DNA from: Lamellibrachia columna
Taxonomy: Eukaryota > Annelida > Polychaeta > Sabellida > Siboglinidae
Direction: 5' to 3'
Assembly (NCBI GenBank): GCA_963662155.1
Contig: OY759265.1
Location: 46,493,906 to 46,557,905, forward strand
DNA length: 64,000 bases
The position numbers and the translations under genes are program-made. Position 1 is the stretch's first letter, and every line of letters begins with the position of its first letter. Of this stretch, positions 34,815 through 46,732 are shown one piece after another. Under the pieces are notes generated by a model. The model was given only the letters and a program-made list of their open reading frames with translations. It was not told the origin of the DNA and made no database searches.

Positions 34815-35070
34815 TCCATTATCATCTTTGTCATTTTTTATCTTCATCATAATTAGAGTCATCAGCATAATCATAAATATTATTGTAGTCATGTATATGA
34901 TATATATCATTATCTTTGTCATTCTCCATCATTATTGGCATTGTTGTCATTGTTATTATCATCATCATCACATATATTATATATTAATTATCATATTTGT
35001 GATTTTTCATCATCATCATCATAACCATCATTATTATCATATTTGTAACATACCATCTGTGTCATCATCA
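34815..35070 (+). repeat. Degenerate (CAT/ATC)n trinucleotide tract
   Basis: Pyrimidine/A-rich runs of TCATCATCATC mixed with ATTATCAT and TTTGTCATT words. Ile/His-rich open frame at 34828-35106 arises from this. It is too imperfect for a recent microsatellite. Confidence 0.8.
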
Positions 35071-36264
35071 GTGAAGCTAACAATGATACTCATTGTGAAT
35101 AAATGATACAAATAGTAGCATATAAAAATTATTAATTTAATTTCAATTTGTAATGTTATCAAGAAAAGATTTGGTGATAAAACTATAAATACTTGAAATG
35201 ATGCAATCACCTGTAAATGATCATAAATAGAGATTTACCAGTCTGTCACATCTTAATCTAACTGCCAGTGTTTGAATGCAGCAGTAAACCCAGCTGATTT
35301 TATTATGTAGACTTGAATTTACGACTTCAATTGCTTCAATAGCATTACTGATATGGACCTACCTGGCTGCTTTTATGACCCCAGATTCTATCATTGACAA
35401 TATGGATCACTTACAGTAGCCTCTTATCACTGCAATCAGGATTGATCCTCTATGTCTGGTTTTTGTTACCATCTATCAGTGCCTCTACACCCTGACCTAG
35501 AAGGGTAATTTAATTATCAACGGGTCGCTAGTTGATTGATAAGTAAATTCAATCTAAAATCAATGTCAAATATATATTATTGATAACTAGGTCAATTTTA
35601 GCGGATGTAGAAATCGATGTTGTAGTAAAAATCTGATGTTGTAGTTAACGACGAAACAATCTGCCTGCAGACACTTACCATTAGGTACATATAAATTTGT
35701 GTCAGAGGGACAGGATACCGTTGGCAATTAGTTCTTCAAAATGTTGTGTTACATACAACTTAGTTGGACTCTTGATAAACCAATGGCTTCCTTCTCCACT
35801 TGCCATCTGTTTTTTTTTTATTCTAGATGGAAATCTTGTAAAACTAGGATTAGGGGCATGGACCAGGCATTGTGATACAGCCTACTTTTAAGATGTCCCC
35901 CCCACCTCCAGGATGTGTTTCCATCTGAATGCTAACCCATGACTCCCTCCCACCCTCCCTCTGTCCACAGTTGATTTTTCCATTGGTGGCCTTGTTAATG
36001 CTTTGCATGATTGTGAGAAAATGTGCCATCATAAATTCTAAAACTCCATGACATCCACTGGTGCCATGTGATGGACAAATTTCATCAAAAACACCTACCT
36101 CCAGCTCTTTTAATCATGTTGCAAACATGCTTATCCTCGGGAATGTCACAACCAAAAACCCTAAACATCTTCAAATCTGCTTCATACTGCAACATGACAC
36201 TGACAAAAGTCAAACATTTCAAACGTTCCAACCTTGCTGACTGAGACAGTTACTTCTTCAAACA
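35071..36264. other. Unassigned intronic DNA
   Basis: About 1.2 kb. A GATGTTGTAGT word is doubled near 35618-35646. No gene or element recognised. Confidence 0.3.
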
Positions 36265-37585
36265 AGAAACATTACATTCTACTACTGAGGTGTGCGCCTG
36301 CATCCAGAAACATTACATTCTACTACTGAGGCGTGTGCCTGCCTCCAGAAACATTACATTCTACTACTGAGGCGTGTGCCTGCTTCCAGAAACATTACAT
36401 TATACTACTGAGGCGTGTGCCTGCCTCCAGAAACATTACATTCTACTACTGAGGTGTGTGCCTGCCTCCAGAAACATTACATTCTACTACTGAGGCATGT
36501 GCCTGCCTCCAGAAACATTACATTCTACTACTGAGGCGTGTGCCTGCCTCCAGAAACATTACATTCTACTACTGAGGCGTGTGCTTGCCTCCAGAAACAT
36601 TACATTCTACTACTGAGGCGTGTGCCTGCCTCCAGAAACATTACATTCTACTACTGAGGCGTGTGCCTGCCTCCAGAAACATTACATTCTACTACTGAGG
36701 CGTGTGCCTACCTCCAGAAACATTACATTCTACTACTGAGGTGTGTACCTGCATCCAGAAACATTACATTCTACTACTGAGGTGTGTGCCTGCCTCCAGA
36801 AACATTACATTCTACTACTGAGGCGTGTGCTTGCCTCCAGAAACATTACATTCTACTACTGAGGCGTGTGCCTGCCTCCAGAAACATTACATTCTACTAC
36901 TGAGGCGTGTGCCTGCCTCCAGAAACATTACATTCTACTACTGAGGCATGTGCCTGCCTCCAGAAACATTACATTCTACTACTGAGGCGTGTGCCTACCT
37001 CCAGAAACATTACATTCTACTACTGAGGCGTGTGCCTACCTCCAGAAACATTACATTCTACTACTGAGGCGTGTGCCTGCCTCCAGAAACATTACATTCT
37101 ACTACTGAGGCATGTGCCTGCATCCAGAAACATTACATTCTACTACTGAGGCGTGTGCCTGCCCCCAGAAACATTACATTCTACTACTGAGGCATGTGCC
37201 TGCCCCCAGAAACATTACATTCTACTACTGAGGCATGTGCCTGCATCCAGAAACATTACATTCTACTACTGAGGCATGTGCCTGCCTCCAGAAACATTAC
37301 ATTCTACTACTGAGGCGTGTACCTGCTTCCAGAAACATTACATTCTACTACTGAGGCATGTGCTTGCCTCCAGAAACATTACATTCTACTACTGAGGTGT
37401 GTGCCTGCATCCAGAAACATTACATTCTACTACTGAGGCATGTGCCTGCCTCCAGAAACATTACATTCTACTACTGAGGCGTGTGCATGCCTCCAGAAAC
37501 ATTACATTCTACTACTGAGGCGTGTGCTTGCCTCCAGAAACATTACATTCTACTACTGAGGTGTGTGCCTGGCTCCAGAAACATT
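36265..37585 (+). repeat. 41-bp minisatellite, about 32 copies
   Basis: The unit is AGAAACATTACATTCTACTA + CTGAGGCGTGTGCCTGCCTCC. The first 26 bases are almost invariant; variation is confined to GGCGTGT/GGTGTGT/GGCATGT and to CCTGCCTCC/CTTGCCTCC/CCTACCTCC/CCTGCATCC. Unit length is constant over the whole array. No function evident. Confidence 0.97.
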
Positions 37586-37744
37586 TGACACAACAGGAGA
37601 CACAGTGACCTGTCAAATGACCACAACCTTTGGCTGACAATCCACACAGCTATTTAATGAAAGATCAGTGACACCAGTTGAATTACCTAGTATGTGACAT
37701 CTGAGACAGAAAGTATAAATCTATGTACATAAGATAATACATAA
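37586..37744. other. Unassigned spacer
   Basis: Nothing recognised. Confidence 0.3.
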
Positions 37745-38160
37745 CAGACAGTCACCCATGACAACAGTCACAATTACAGCCCTCTGTTACAACAGTCGCA
37801 ATGATAGTCCTATGTGACAATTGTCATGATAACAGTATTTAGTGACAACAATCACAATGACAGTCCTATGTGAGAAGTGATGGTGACAGTATTTAATGAC
37901 AACTATCCTCTACGATGACAGCCGTCTGTGACATTTTAAGCAACAGTCCTCTGTGATAATGGTCCTATATGACGACAGTCCTCCATGACGATGGTCTTCT
38001 GTGATGACAGCTCACCATGATGATGGTTGTCCGACGACTGTCCTCCATGACGATGGTCTTCTGTGATGACAGCCCACCATGATTATGGTCCTCTGATGAC
38101 AATCCTCTGTGAAGATGGTCTTCAAAGTCAATGGCCCTCATGACAAACATTCCTTTGTGA
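37745..38160 (+). repeat. Degenerate GACAGTCCTCTGTGA repeat
   Basis: Irregular repeats of GACAGTCCTATGTGACA and GATGGTCTTCTGTGATGACA. A segment of about 60 bp (CCTCCATGACGATGGTCTTC...) is duplicated at 37980 and 38041. Older and more diverged than the 41-bp array next to it. Confidence 0.8.
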
Positions 38161-38988
38161 AGTCAGTAAAATTGGTCCTTGGTGACACTGATCAGTAGTG
38201 GCTATGGTCTCTTTTCCAGTGATCCTGTACTCACGGTTCTGACACCTGCCACTAAGTATGTCTACCTTCTTTCATTCAGGTTCCCACCCCACCCTACTGA
38301 CCCGGGCACTGGGGTACAGTCACCCCTGAAAAGACACAAGTTAACCTGATATGCTATACACCCTAAAAACCACATGATAATTGTGCAATCTGAAACAGGA
38401 AACGTGTTGATAAAGGCTGGCCAAGCTGCTATTATTTAAGATCTCTGACAAACAGGAAGAGCCATCGTTTGCGGCTTGTATGGGTACCTTTTATGGACGA
38501 CATAATATATTATATAAGATATGTAAAAAGCTGACACGATGCAGTTTTTACTCGTGCACCCAATGGTCGTCTGTGCTTTATTCTGGTGGGCGTTGGTGAG
38601 AGGAAATGACACCAAGTGCTACAAGACGATTGTGAAGGCTCACTGACTGCTTCTCTAATTCACCACTTGTCTTTCTGCATTCGTTGACTTACCTGCGGCC
38701 CCGATGGGGCACATAATTGAGGGAGGGGGCGTGCAACCTGTGACATGAGGGCTTTCTCATGGTGTGACTTTATGTCTGCTCTGTGTGCATTTCCGTTTCC
38801 TCTGCCTGGGGTGGGCCCCACTTTCAGACTTGTTCTGTGTATGTTGAATGATGGGGGTGCTGCCCTTTATAGGTGGGGTGTTACTCTGTGGTAATGTGAG
38901 AGATTAATTATTGACTGCTGTGGAAGACTTGCTGACATGACATAGGTATTCATACAGCATCAGATATGTAACACTGCCAGACAGGACA
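38161..38988. other. Unassigned intronic DNA
   Basis: Relatively G-rich around 38700-38880 (GGGGGTG, GGTGGGG words). No gene, CpG-island character or repeat unit convincingly seen. Confidence 0.3.
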
Positions 38989-39233
38989 TTGTAACATCTC
39001 ATTTACTGGGTAACATTGTTACATATATGACACTAGCTCTGTAACATTGTTACAGACATGACATTAGCAATCTAACATTGTTACATACATTACACTAGCT
39101 CTGTAACATTGTCACAGGCATGACATATTAGCTATATAACATTGTTACATACATTACACTAGCTCTGTAACATTGTCACAGGCATGACATTGTTACAGGC
39201 ATGACATTAGCAATCTAACATTGTTACATACAT
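38989..39233 (+). repeat. Degenerate GTAACATTGTTACAT repeat
   Basis: Several unequal units built on TAACATTGTTACATACATTA + CACTAGCTCTG and GTCACAGGCATGACATTAGC. TAACATTGTTA is itself a palindrome, so the array holds many short hairpins. Confidence 0.85.
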
Positions 39234-39478
39234 GAGAGGAGAGAGGGGAGTGGGAGAGGGGAGAGGGGAGAAGGGAGTGGGAGAGGGGAGAGGGTAGTAG
39301 GAGAGGGGAGAGAGGAGTGGGGAGTGGGAGTGGGGAGAGGGGAGAGTGGAGTGGGAGAGGGAGAGGGGAGAGGGGAGTGGGGAGTGGGAGAGGGGAGAAG
39401 GGAGAGGGGAGAGGGAAGTGGGAGAGGGGAGTGGGAGAGGGGAGACAAAATAGGGGAGAGGGATAGGGAGGGCAGAAG
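39234..39478 (+). repeat. G-rich purine minisatellite (GGGAGAGGGGAGTGGGAGA)n
   Basis: About 240 bp almost devoid of C, and of T except in GAGTGGG. Runs of three or four G are spaced by a few purines throughout the plus strand, which suits G-quadruplex or triplex formation. Pro/Ser/Leu-rich minus-strand frames are repeat artefacts. Confidence 0.95.
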
Positions 39479-39867
39479 GAAAGAGCTGCACATGTTGGGA
39501 GTGAGGTTCTGCCACAGTTATGGTCAGTGTAGACCTGTCTGGCTGTTGAGACCTAACCCATTCAGAGGACACTGTCTCGAGAGGCCTGTGAGACAACGCA
39601 CTGTGACAGCATGTCCCTAGTTATTGCATTCATCTCATCTGCCCCACTTCCTCCCACTCCACTACATTCAGCTGCCTGTCAAACACAATTTGGATTTTGT
39701 TTTGTATTTGTTTGCGTCTGGTCGGGCCGCAGCAAGCAGGCATAAAACTGTTAATACAGTCTGAACGTTTCTGCATGATTCTTTCCTATAAACTGTTCTA
39801 TAATGCAATGATTTTGATTAGATTTTATTGTGTTTTTCATTATTTCCAACAATGATCAGTATAAATG
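39479..39867. other. Unassigned intronic DNA
   Basis: Nothing recognised. Confidence 0.3.
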
Positions 39868-40552
39868 TGCAACCACCCCACCACTACAGCAGCCGCCCCA
39901 CCGCTATAGCAACAACCCCACCACTACAGCAACCACCCCACCACTACAGCAACCGCCCCACCACTACAGCAACCGCCCCACCGCTATAGCAATAGCCCCA
40001 CCACTACAGCAACTGCCCCACCGCTATAGCAACAACCCCACCACTACAGCAACCACCCCACCACTACAACAACTGCCCCACCACTACAGCAACCGCACCA
40101 CCACTACAGCAACCACCCCACCACTACAACAACCGCCCCACCACTACAGCAACCGCCCCACCGCTATAGCAATAGCCCCACCACTACAGCAACTGCCCCA
40201 CCGCTATAGCAACAACCCCACCACTACAGCAACCACCCCACCACTACAACAACTGCCCCACCACTACAGCAACTGCACCACCACTACAGCAACCACCCCA
40301 CCACTACACTACAGTAAACACCCCACCACTGCAGCAATGGCCCCACCACTGCAGCAACTGCCCCACCACTACAGCAACGGCCCCACCACTACAGCAACGG
40401 CCCCACCACTACAACAACGGCCCCACCACTACAGCAACCGTCCCACCACTACAGCAACCGCACCACTACTACAGCAATGGCCCCACCACTGCAGCAACCG
40501 TCCCACCACTACAGCAACGGCCCCACCACTACAGCAACCGCCCCACCACTAT
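39868..40552 (+). repeat. 20-bp minisatellite CCCCACCACTACAGCAACNR, about 34 copies
   Basis: Nearly invariant 20-bp units with variants GCTATAGCAA, TACAACAAC and GCAATGG; one unit is altered at about 40306-40318. A 180-bp block of nine units is duplicated, since 39961-40100 and 40141-40280 carry the same series of variants. Because 20 bp is not a multiple of three, a frame through the array rotates and repeats every 60 bp. A 251-codon frame stays open with Pro/His/Thr/Gln content; I do not regard it as a gene. Confidence 0.97.
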
Positions 40553-40759
40553 ATACACTTTAAACTTTGTGATAAAGAAATCTGAAAGAACACAAGATGC
40601 ACCTAAATGCCCTGAACCCATTCAGCTCGGTGACTACAGAAGACAGATCCTACAGGAATCATATTAGAAATCTCAGATCAATAAAAACAATCTGGAGAAT
40701 TGCTAGGAAAAGGAAGAGTTTGGCAGAGAGAAATCATTTCCTCTTACTTGACTTTCTAC
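40553..40759. other. Unassigned spacer
   Basis: Nothing recognised. Confidence 0.3.
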
Positions 40760-40762
40760 ACA

Positions 40763-40798
<36 letters not shown>

Positions 40799-40818
40799 TG
40801 AACGGACGCACGCACACA
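40760..40818 (+). repeat. (ACGC)n microsatellite
   Basis: About ten ACGC tetramers followed by interrupted ones. This is the complement of the TGCG repeat at 9271. Confidence 0.95.
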
Positions 40819-42202
40819 TTCTTCCACTCGCAAGTTGATCCGTGACTCCGAGACAATATAGGAATTGAATATCTGTCTGAAATGAAAACATTTAGTGTGA
40901 ACCCCAAAAGCACTGGCGCCCTCTGGAGTTGAGTTGGTGAATCATTGGGGTTGAGTTAATCATTGGGTTGTTTGTCACTGCAGTTCATTTTTCCCTCGGG
41001 TAACTCCACACCCTGCCAAGTCGGTGTGCCAGCATGTCTAGCTTTGCTGGGGTAACAAAGTCACATATCATTAGTGGTGTCACCATATCATTAGTGGTGT
41101 GACCATGTCATGTGTGTCATTGTCCCAGTGTAAGAATTGATGTCAGTTACATGATGTCATCGTATTGAGAGAATGTCTGTAATTTCACCAAATTGGGTAT
41201 TTCACAGATATCATGGTATCTGTAATTAAATGTATACTATATCATACAGTGTCATGTTCACAATCTCACTAAGTCCGTAATGTCCTCAAACTTGTTGACT
41301 GACATTATGACATCCATGACAGTGTATTGACAGCATTGTCATGGCTGTGTTGTGACACATTAAAACAGTCTTTCATTGTTTTGATTTACTGTATAGTTGA
41401 TGTTCAGATACACAGGAACATGTGATTTGAATTTTTATTCTGCTTTCATCACATTAGTCACAGATGTGAAGACATTGACGTGCCACTACAGACAACTGAT
41501 AACATAGCTGCCATTCATGCAAACAAAAGGGTCATGGAAACCTATAAAAACAAGGGTTATCGGCAGGTTGCCTCACAAATGAGATGAACAGAATCATGTA
41601 CAATTTGTGCTAAAAAGCTGGTCTGACACACAGATAAGAGAGATGTCAGACAATGGTATAGAACTTGATCCCGGCTTGCCCATAGTCTTAGTCAGCTTTT
41701 GATAAGGGTGATAAGGTGCAAAACAAGGAGCTTATGATGTCGCAGAAGAACAATACTGTATTGTGTATCATCTACTGACATGACGAGAATGCAGGGATCA
41801 TTGGGTATGACACAGGTCGGCTATGAAATCAGTTTCTGTGTCCTGTCATCTGACATAAATTCTCTGTTGTGGGTCTTACGTTCCCCTTCTGGAGACTGTA
41901 GCTTGGGGCTCTCTGGTTGCTTTCAGTGGCAGGCAGTAAATCACTTTGATTTATTGCTCACTTCTTTTTTCGTCTACTGCAGACTGTATTCAAGCTCATG
42001 ATATAATTAAGCATTTTGGATGCATTTGATTTGTGTGTGTGTGTCTACAGTAGCAAGTTGAGGTTAAACAGTGTACTCGATTATGTGAAGGGGCTATTTA
42101 TTATGGTTCTGAAACCCTTTCATTGTAAGAAGTTACTACTGGCTATGATCAAAGACTTTTGTAGAGTGAGCAGGAAGGGTTTTTTATAGTTAAAATAGTA
42201 GT
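40819..42202. other. Unassigned intronic DNA
   Basis: A CATATCATTAGTGGTGTSAC unit occurs twice near 41063-41105. Otherwise nothing recognised. Confidence 0.3.
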
Positions 42203-42362
42203 ATAGTGGTATTTTACTTCCCTCAGCGTAGACACCAGATAGAAGGGTATTAATCCAAAAAACACAGGCAAAGTGGGGTGAACGAAATTGCCCAAGTTTT
42301 GAAACAGCAGAAGATAGACAATCCGGCGCTCTTACAACCCAAGCTACCCTGCCCCACATTAA
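42203..42362 (-). mobile_element. SINE-like repeat, copy 2 (with tRNA-like head)
   Basis: On the minus strand the head reads GGTAGCTTGGGTTGTAAGAG + CGCCGG, resembling the box A region of a tRNA-derived SINE. AAAACTTGGGCAATTTCGTT and CACCCCACTTTGCCTG follow, the possible box B region, then CCTTCTATCTGGTGTC and GAGGGAAGTAAAATACC. Two related copies lie at 7788 and 46733, all on the minus strand. The tRNA resemblance is judged by eye only. Confidence 0.55.
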
Positions 42363-42674
42363 TGGATGGGGGGAAAGCCTCTACCCTCCAGGTGCCACAC
42401 TGCTACCTGGGCTGGGTTTGAGGCAACAGGAAACAAAACCTTAACTGTAGCCTGCCATTAATTAATTCTGCCATATACAATGTATCCCATATTAATGTAT
42501 TGATATATTGACTAAGTCTCACTGTTTCTGTGTGTACAGATTTCTTGGGAGATGTTGAGTCAAGCTCCAGTCAGGAATAGTGGCATTTTTCTCATCAGCA
42601 ATTTTTATATGGTAATCTTTAAATCAAGACCATTTCATTTGTATCGCTTCAGTTCCTTCCTTATAAAATATTAT
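42363..42674. other. Unassigned intronic DNA
   Basis: Nothing recognised. Confidence 0.3.
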
Positions 42675-42737
42675 GCGCACGCACGTGCGCGTGCACGCAC
42701 GCACGCATGCATGCAAGCACGCACGCATGCACACATA
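42675..42737 (+). repeat. Degenerate ACGC/GCATGC microsatellite
   Basis: GCGCACGCACGTGCGCGTGC followed by ACGC and GCATGCATGC words. CATTTCATTTGTATCRC occurs both just before (about 42631) and just after (about 42748), a short direct repeat flanking the tract. Confidence 0.85.
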
Positions 42738-43204
42738 TATCAAGACTATTTCATTTGTATCACCTTAATCCCTTTTATATTGAAAATATTCCATACATAT
42801 TTTCTTCTCAAATAATAATGATATTGGGAGTTCCACCATTTCGGCACCACTTTTACAGCTTAACATTTTTGCATCTGGAATAGGACAATTTCTGCTTTCT
42901 CGCAGAAGCGTTCAGTCACTGGCGCCATCGACCCGACGATCTTTGGTCTTTCTAACAGCAGAGTGATCGCAGAGCGATCGGCACTTTGACATTATCAGAC
43001 ATTTCCTGCAGTCACCTGTCAGGGTGCGGTGCAGGAGGAATTCTAGGAGAAAGCAGTAATTTCTGAGTGAAGTGCATTCAAATTCACATGATGACATGCA
43101 GTGATGGGCGATGTTTTTAAGACAGTTCAACGAGTCAGACCAGCTTCAAAGACCTGTTTAATTTCAGGCCTGGCAGGTTGTATGGATTTCCTGTAGGCAA
43201 TATG
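42738..43204. other. Unassigned intronic DNA
   Basis: Nothing recognised, except that 43110-43160 resembles 43622-43672 (AAGACAGTT...CAGACCAG/CAGGCCAG...CTGTTTAA). Confidence 0.35.
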
Positions 43205-43378
43205 GATTTTGGGCATTTGGGGATGTTTGTGGCTGGATTCTGTTTTTATAAAAAAAATAAAAATTGCGATAAAGTACATATTTTATTGTGTGATGATTTG
43301 CCGGATTTGGGGATGTATATGGCCATATTCCATTAAAAAAAATATTTAAGTTGCAATAATATGTATATTTTATTGCGT
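43205..43378 (+). repeat. Two diverged copies of a segment of about 90 bp
   Basis: GATTTTGGGCATTTGGGGATGT... with TATTCTATAAAAAAAATA-like and ATATTTTATTG blocks at about 43205-43292 recurs as GATTTGCCGGATTTGGGGAT... at about 43294-43378. It looks like an old tandem duplication. Confidence 0.6.
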
Positions 43379-44762
43379 TCATCATACAAGTACACAATCA
43401 AATGGCAAATTATAACAGTCAAACCACAAGTACTTTTGATGCTAGGTGAAATCTGGTTAATTTTGTCTGATGAAGGTATATTTCATAGCCTGATCGATGG
43501 CGACACTTGGTCGGAACCAGAATGTTATAGGCTGATTAACCAATGAAAAATGATTCATATGGCTTTATACAGAATTTCAAGTCAAAAATACAGATTTCAC
43601 CTCAAAAATGTGTTATGTCTGTTTCAAGACAGTTGATGATTCAGGCCAGTTTCCGAGAACTGTTTAACCCCCATATTTGCCCCTTGTCTAACCCTATACC
43701 TGGAGGGTAAAACTGGCAGATGACCCAGGAATAGTGCTATCAGCATCCCCAGGCAGCTGTGGAGGGCAGATAAGATTTTTCCCAGTGTGTTGGTTTGGGA
43801 GAGGGTGTTTGGGATAGTCTGGCAGATTAGACAGAGTGATCATATCTTTCAAGTCCTCAAAGATGGGATACAGTAGGAAGGAGGGAATCAAGCTTTTGGG
43901 GAAGATGGCATTAGGGCCACTTATAAGGCATCAACTTTGGAAGCACATTTTTCATATCAATACATCTACCAACAGGACACAATGAAATTAACCAGGATTA
44001 TGGGTGAAAAGAGTAGGCATTTCTTACTGTACCTAATTGTTACTAGAATTAGCTTACACTTTGAAGTTAGATTAGAGTTTGGACTGAATGTGGATTATGG
44101 TTATAGACTCTGGAGTAAGGCTAGAATTTGGGTCCAGACTAGAGTTGGATGAGAGGTTTGTTCAGTTCTGGAGTAAGATTAGAGTTTGGGTCAAGACTAT
44201 AGTTGGGTAAGTGTTATACACAAGATTGGGCAGGGCTTTTAGCCTTCAGGAAATAAATCGATTACAGACTGGGGTGTATTTATTCATTATAGCTGCAGAT
44301 GTTTTTTGCTTATATCTGAGTTCACTTTAGCACGGAGACCTGGGATAACTTCCCGGAACTGCTGTCATCACGATGTGCCCTCTTGCCCCTCCACATGGGG
44401 TAGATATCAACAGGGGTCATATGTCACTCATAACAACTCGGAGCAGTTCTAGGGTGCCTATTAATAGTTGGTTTACCCCCTTCTCCTGGGTATTCATTTC
44501 CTAGCAGTCACTGCCCAAATATGGTGCTTGGAACCAGAGCCGCCCTCTGACAAGGGTGGTAATGTCACAAGGACTTCTGTGCCTGTGCTGTATCTTGGCA
44601 CCCTGAAACAGAGAAGATAAGGGAAGATATTGGGGTAGAAAGTAAATACCAGTAAAAGATATTTACTCAATGGAAGTGGGTTATCAAGTGAAGTTTTCAG
44701 AATAAGCTAAGCACTGGTTTTGGGGTCCACAGACAGCATATAGGGTTACACTGTGCAAAGTT
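43379..44762. other. Unassigned intronic DNA
   Basis: A loose AGTTTGGRTCRAGACTAGAGTTGG motif repeats near 44065-44205. No gene recognised. Confidence 0.35.
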
Positions 44763-44877
44763 GTGGCTGGTGTACTTCGGGACAAAATGTTGTTATTGTG
44801 GAACTGGGGGACAAAATGTTGTGGCTGGGGCATTGGGGGACAAAGTGTTGTGACATGGGCACGGGGGGGGGGGGGGG
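44763..44877 (+). repeat. GGGGGACAAAATGTTGTGGC repeat ending in a 15-base G run
   Basis: Three units of about 30-40 bp containing GGGACAAARTGTTGT lead into a pure G homopolymer at 44863-44877. Confidence 0.85.
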
Positions 44878-45715
44878 TCAATTAATAATATGTATATTTT
44901 ACTTATTGTGTATAAGTAGTACCATACGATTATTAGGTGACTTTTACCATACAACAATTTACTAATAGGGCTATTGACATGACACATGATAAATACCCTG
45001 TTTCCTCCAACCATCTGCACCTAGTGTAGTGTAGTGCCATTTCTGGTTTTTGGGCCTGTCTTTTACAATGAACCTGCTCTTGAAATACTCACTGAGAGGG
45101 TTTGTCAAGATTACTTGTGTCCCCAATACTTATCACAGCCCACCCAAGTGACAAGTCTTGGTGACACCTGTCCTGATATGGTGGGTTGTCACAGTGCTCC
45201 CTGTCACAATAAACAGGATGTCTCTGCACCAAAATTGATGGGGCTGATAGCCTCACAAGGGCGTTGATAGGTGGCAGCATCGGCTGGGGTTCAAATTCAG
45301 CATGGCTATGAATCGTATTCAGTGTATGCACCTCAGCAACCAAACATATTTACAGTTGCTAGAAGGGTGTGGCTTCAGCAAGACTAATCTAATATTCTTC
45401 CTCAGGTGTTGTCGTTCGCACGTTTAGCACCAAAATGATGCGAAAGGAAGCCGGGCACGTTTTTATCGCCGCATTATGTCAGTCGATGGCCGATTGAGAG
45501 ACGTGTTTATAGCTAATCTCTCAGAGAAAATAAGGCTTCAGTTATATTGCACGACAGGTGATCCGTGCTGATGTATTGCTGTGGGCGGTGGCAGAGCACC
45601 AACACACTCCGCCTTTTATCATGTATGGCTTACCTGGCTGTTATGAAATCGTGGCTAACTGTTTCTGTCATGGGACCGGCCACTAGGTATTGTGTTAGGT
45701 TGGAAGGAACACAAC
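44878..45715. other. Unassigned intronic DNA
   Basis: Nothing recognised. Shadow frames at 45034-45343 lack domains. Confidence 0.3.
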
Positions 45716-46118
45716 ACAATCCCTAACCTCCCAACCAACAACCATCCAACCAACAACCTCCCAACCAACAGCTCCCCAACCAACTACCTTCCAACCAACA
45801 ACTCCCCAACAAACAACCTCCCAACCAACAACCTCCCAACCAACAACCTCCCAACCAAGAGCTCCCCAACCAACAACCTTCCAACCAACAACCTCCCAAC
45901 CAACAACCTTCCAACCAACAAATCCCCAACAAACAACCTCCCAATCAACATCTCCCCAACCAACAACCTTCCAACCAACAACTCCCCAACCAACAACCCG
46001 TCCAACAAACAACCTCCCAACCAACAACTCCCCAACCACCTCCACACAACCCTAACCAACAAACCCACAACCAACAACCCCCCAGCCAACAATTCCCCAA
46101 CCTACAACCCCCAACCAA
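45716..46118 (+). repeat. 15-bp minisatellite CCAACCAACAACCTC, about 26 copies
   Basis: The unit of 15 bp is five codons, so both strands hold long open frames: Asn/Leu/Pro/Thr pentads on plus, Gly/Trp/Val/Leu pentads on minus. The 3' part loses regularity (CCACCTCCACACAACC). The plus strand is almost free of G. Confidence 0.96.
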
Positions 46119-46732
46119 CATCCTTTTTTGTCATGATAATTCACAGGATATTGACCTATATGGGTGGGTGGGTGGATATTGTCCAGGGTTGTTGACCCTA
46201 GACTGTGCCTGCTTGCTCTGTTACTTGATCACTTCCACATTTCAGAATGCAGACATTGTTCAACTACAATGTTTTGTGACATGTTTAGTCAGCACATTCT
46301 TTGCCAACTATTTGTGGCGAGACTGAAATGAGGAATTGCTACCCAGGGAGAGACAGTTAAGATGTCTGCACCACTACAGTGGTTTCAGTTTACAGCCACT
46401 CTGTGATCCAGACAGACATGTCTCCTGAAGATTGAGACATCCAGGAGCTGATCTGTGACAGACACTATGTCAAATTTTATATGGAATTTTGGTGTTGTGT
46501 TTGCAAGAGGCCCTGAAGCCACAAGTTGCCATTATGGGTGGTCTTCTAGAAACATTCCAGTTGACGTTATTTAGTTTTGTGTTGCTTGTTATTCTATAAG
46601 AAACACTAACCAATAAATAGTCCCACGGACAGTTAGGAAACTGTGGTTGTATGAACTCAGTATGATTTACGACAGGTTTATTTCAGAGTTTCCCTTCTCT
46701 GGAGTTGGTGAATCCACGACAACTTACACATT
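46119..46732. other. Unassigned intronic DNA
   Basis: Nothing recognised. Confidence 0.3.

Noticed and set aside
36265..37585. Regular 41-bp repeats as a CRISPR-like array
   Set aside because: The variable part is only a few positions of one unit, not unique spacers.
39830..40585. 251-codon plus-strand frame rich in Pro, His, Thr and Gln
   Set aside because: By-product of the 20-bp array; the frame rotates through the unit every 60 bp and has no domain.
42203..42362. Functional tRNA gene
   Set aside because: Only a loose box-A-like resemblance, dispersed copies and no cloverleaf; a SINE-like repeat is the better reading.
45281..45310. GGGTTCAAATTC resembling a tRNA T-arm
   Set aside because: No matching acceptor stem, D-arm or anticodon arm could be found around it.
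45692..46195. 167-codon Asn/Pro/Thr frame and overlapping Gly/Val/Trp minus-strand frames
   Set aside because: Artefact of a 15-bp repeat whose length is a multiple of three.
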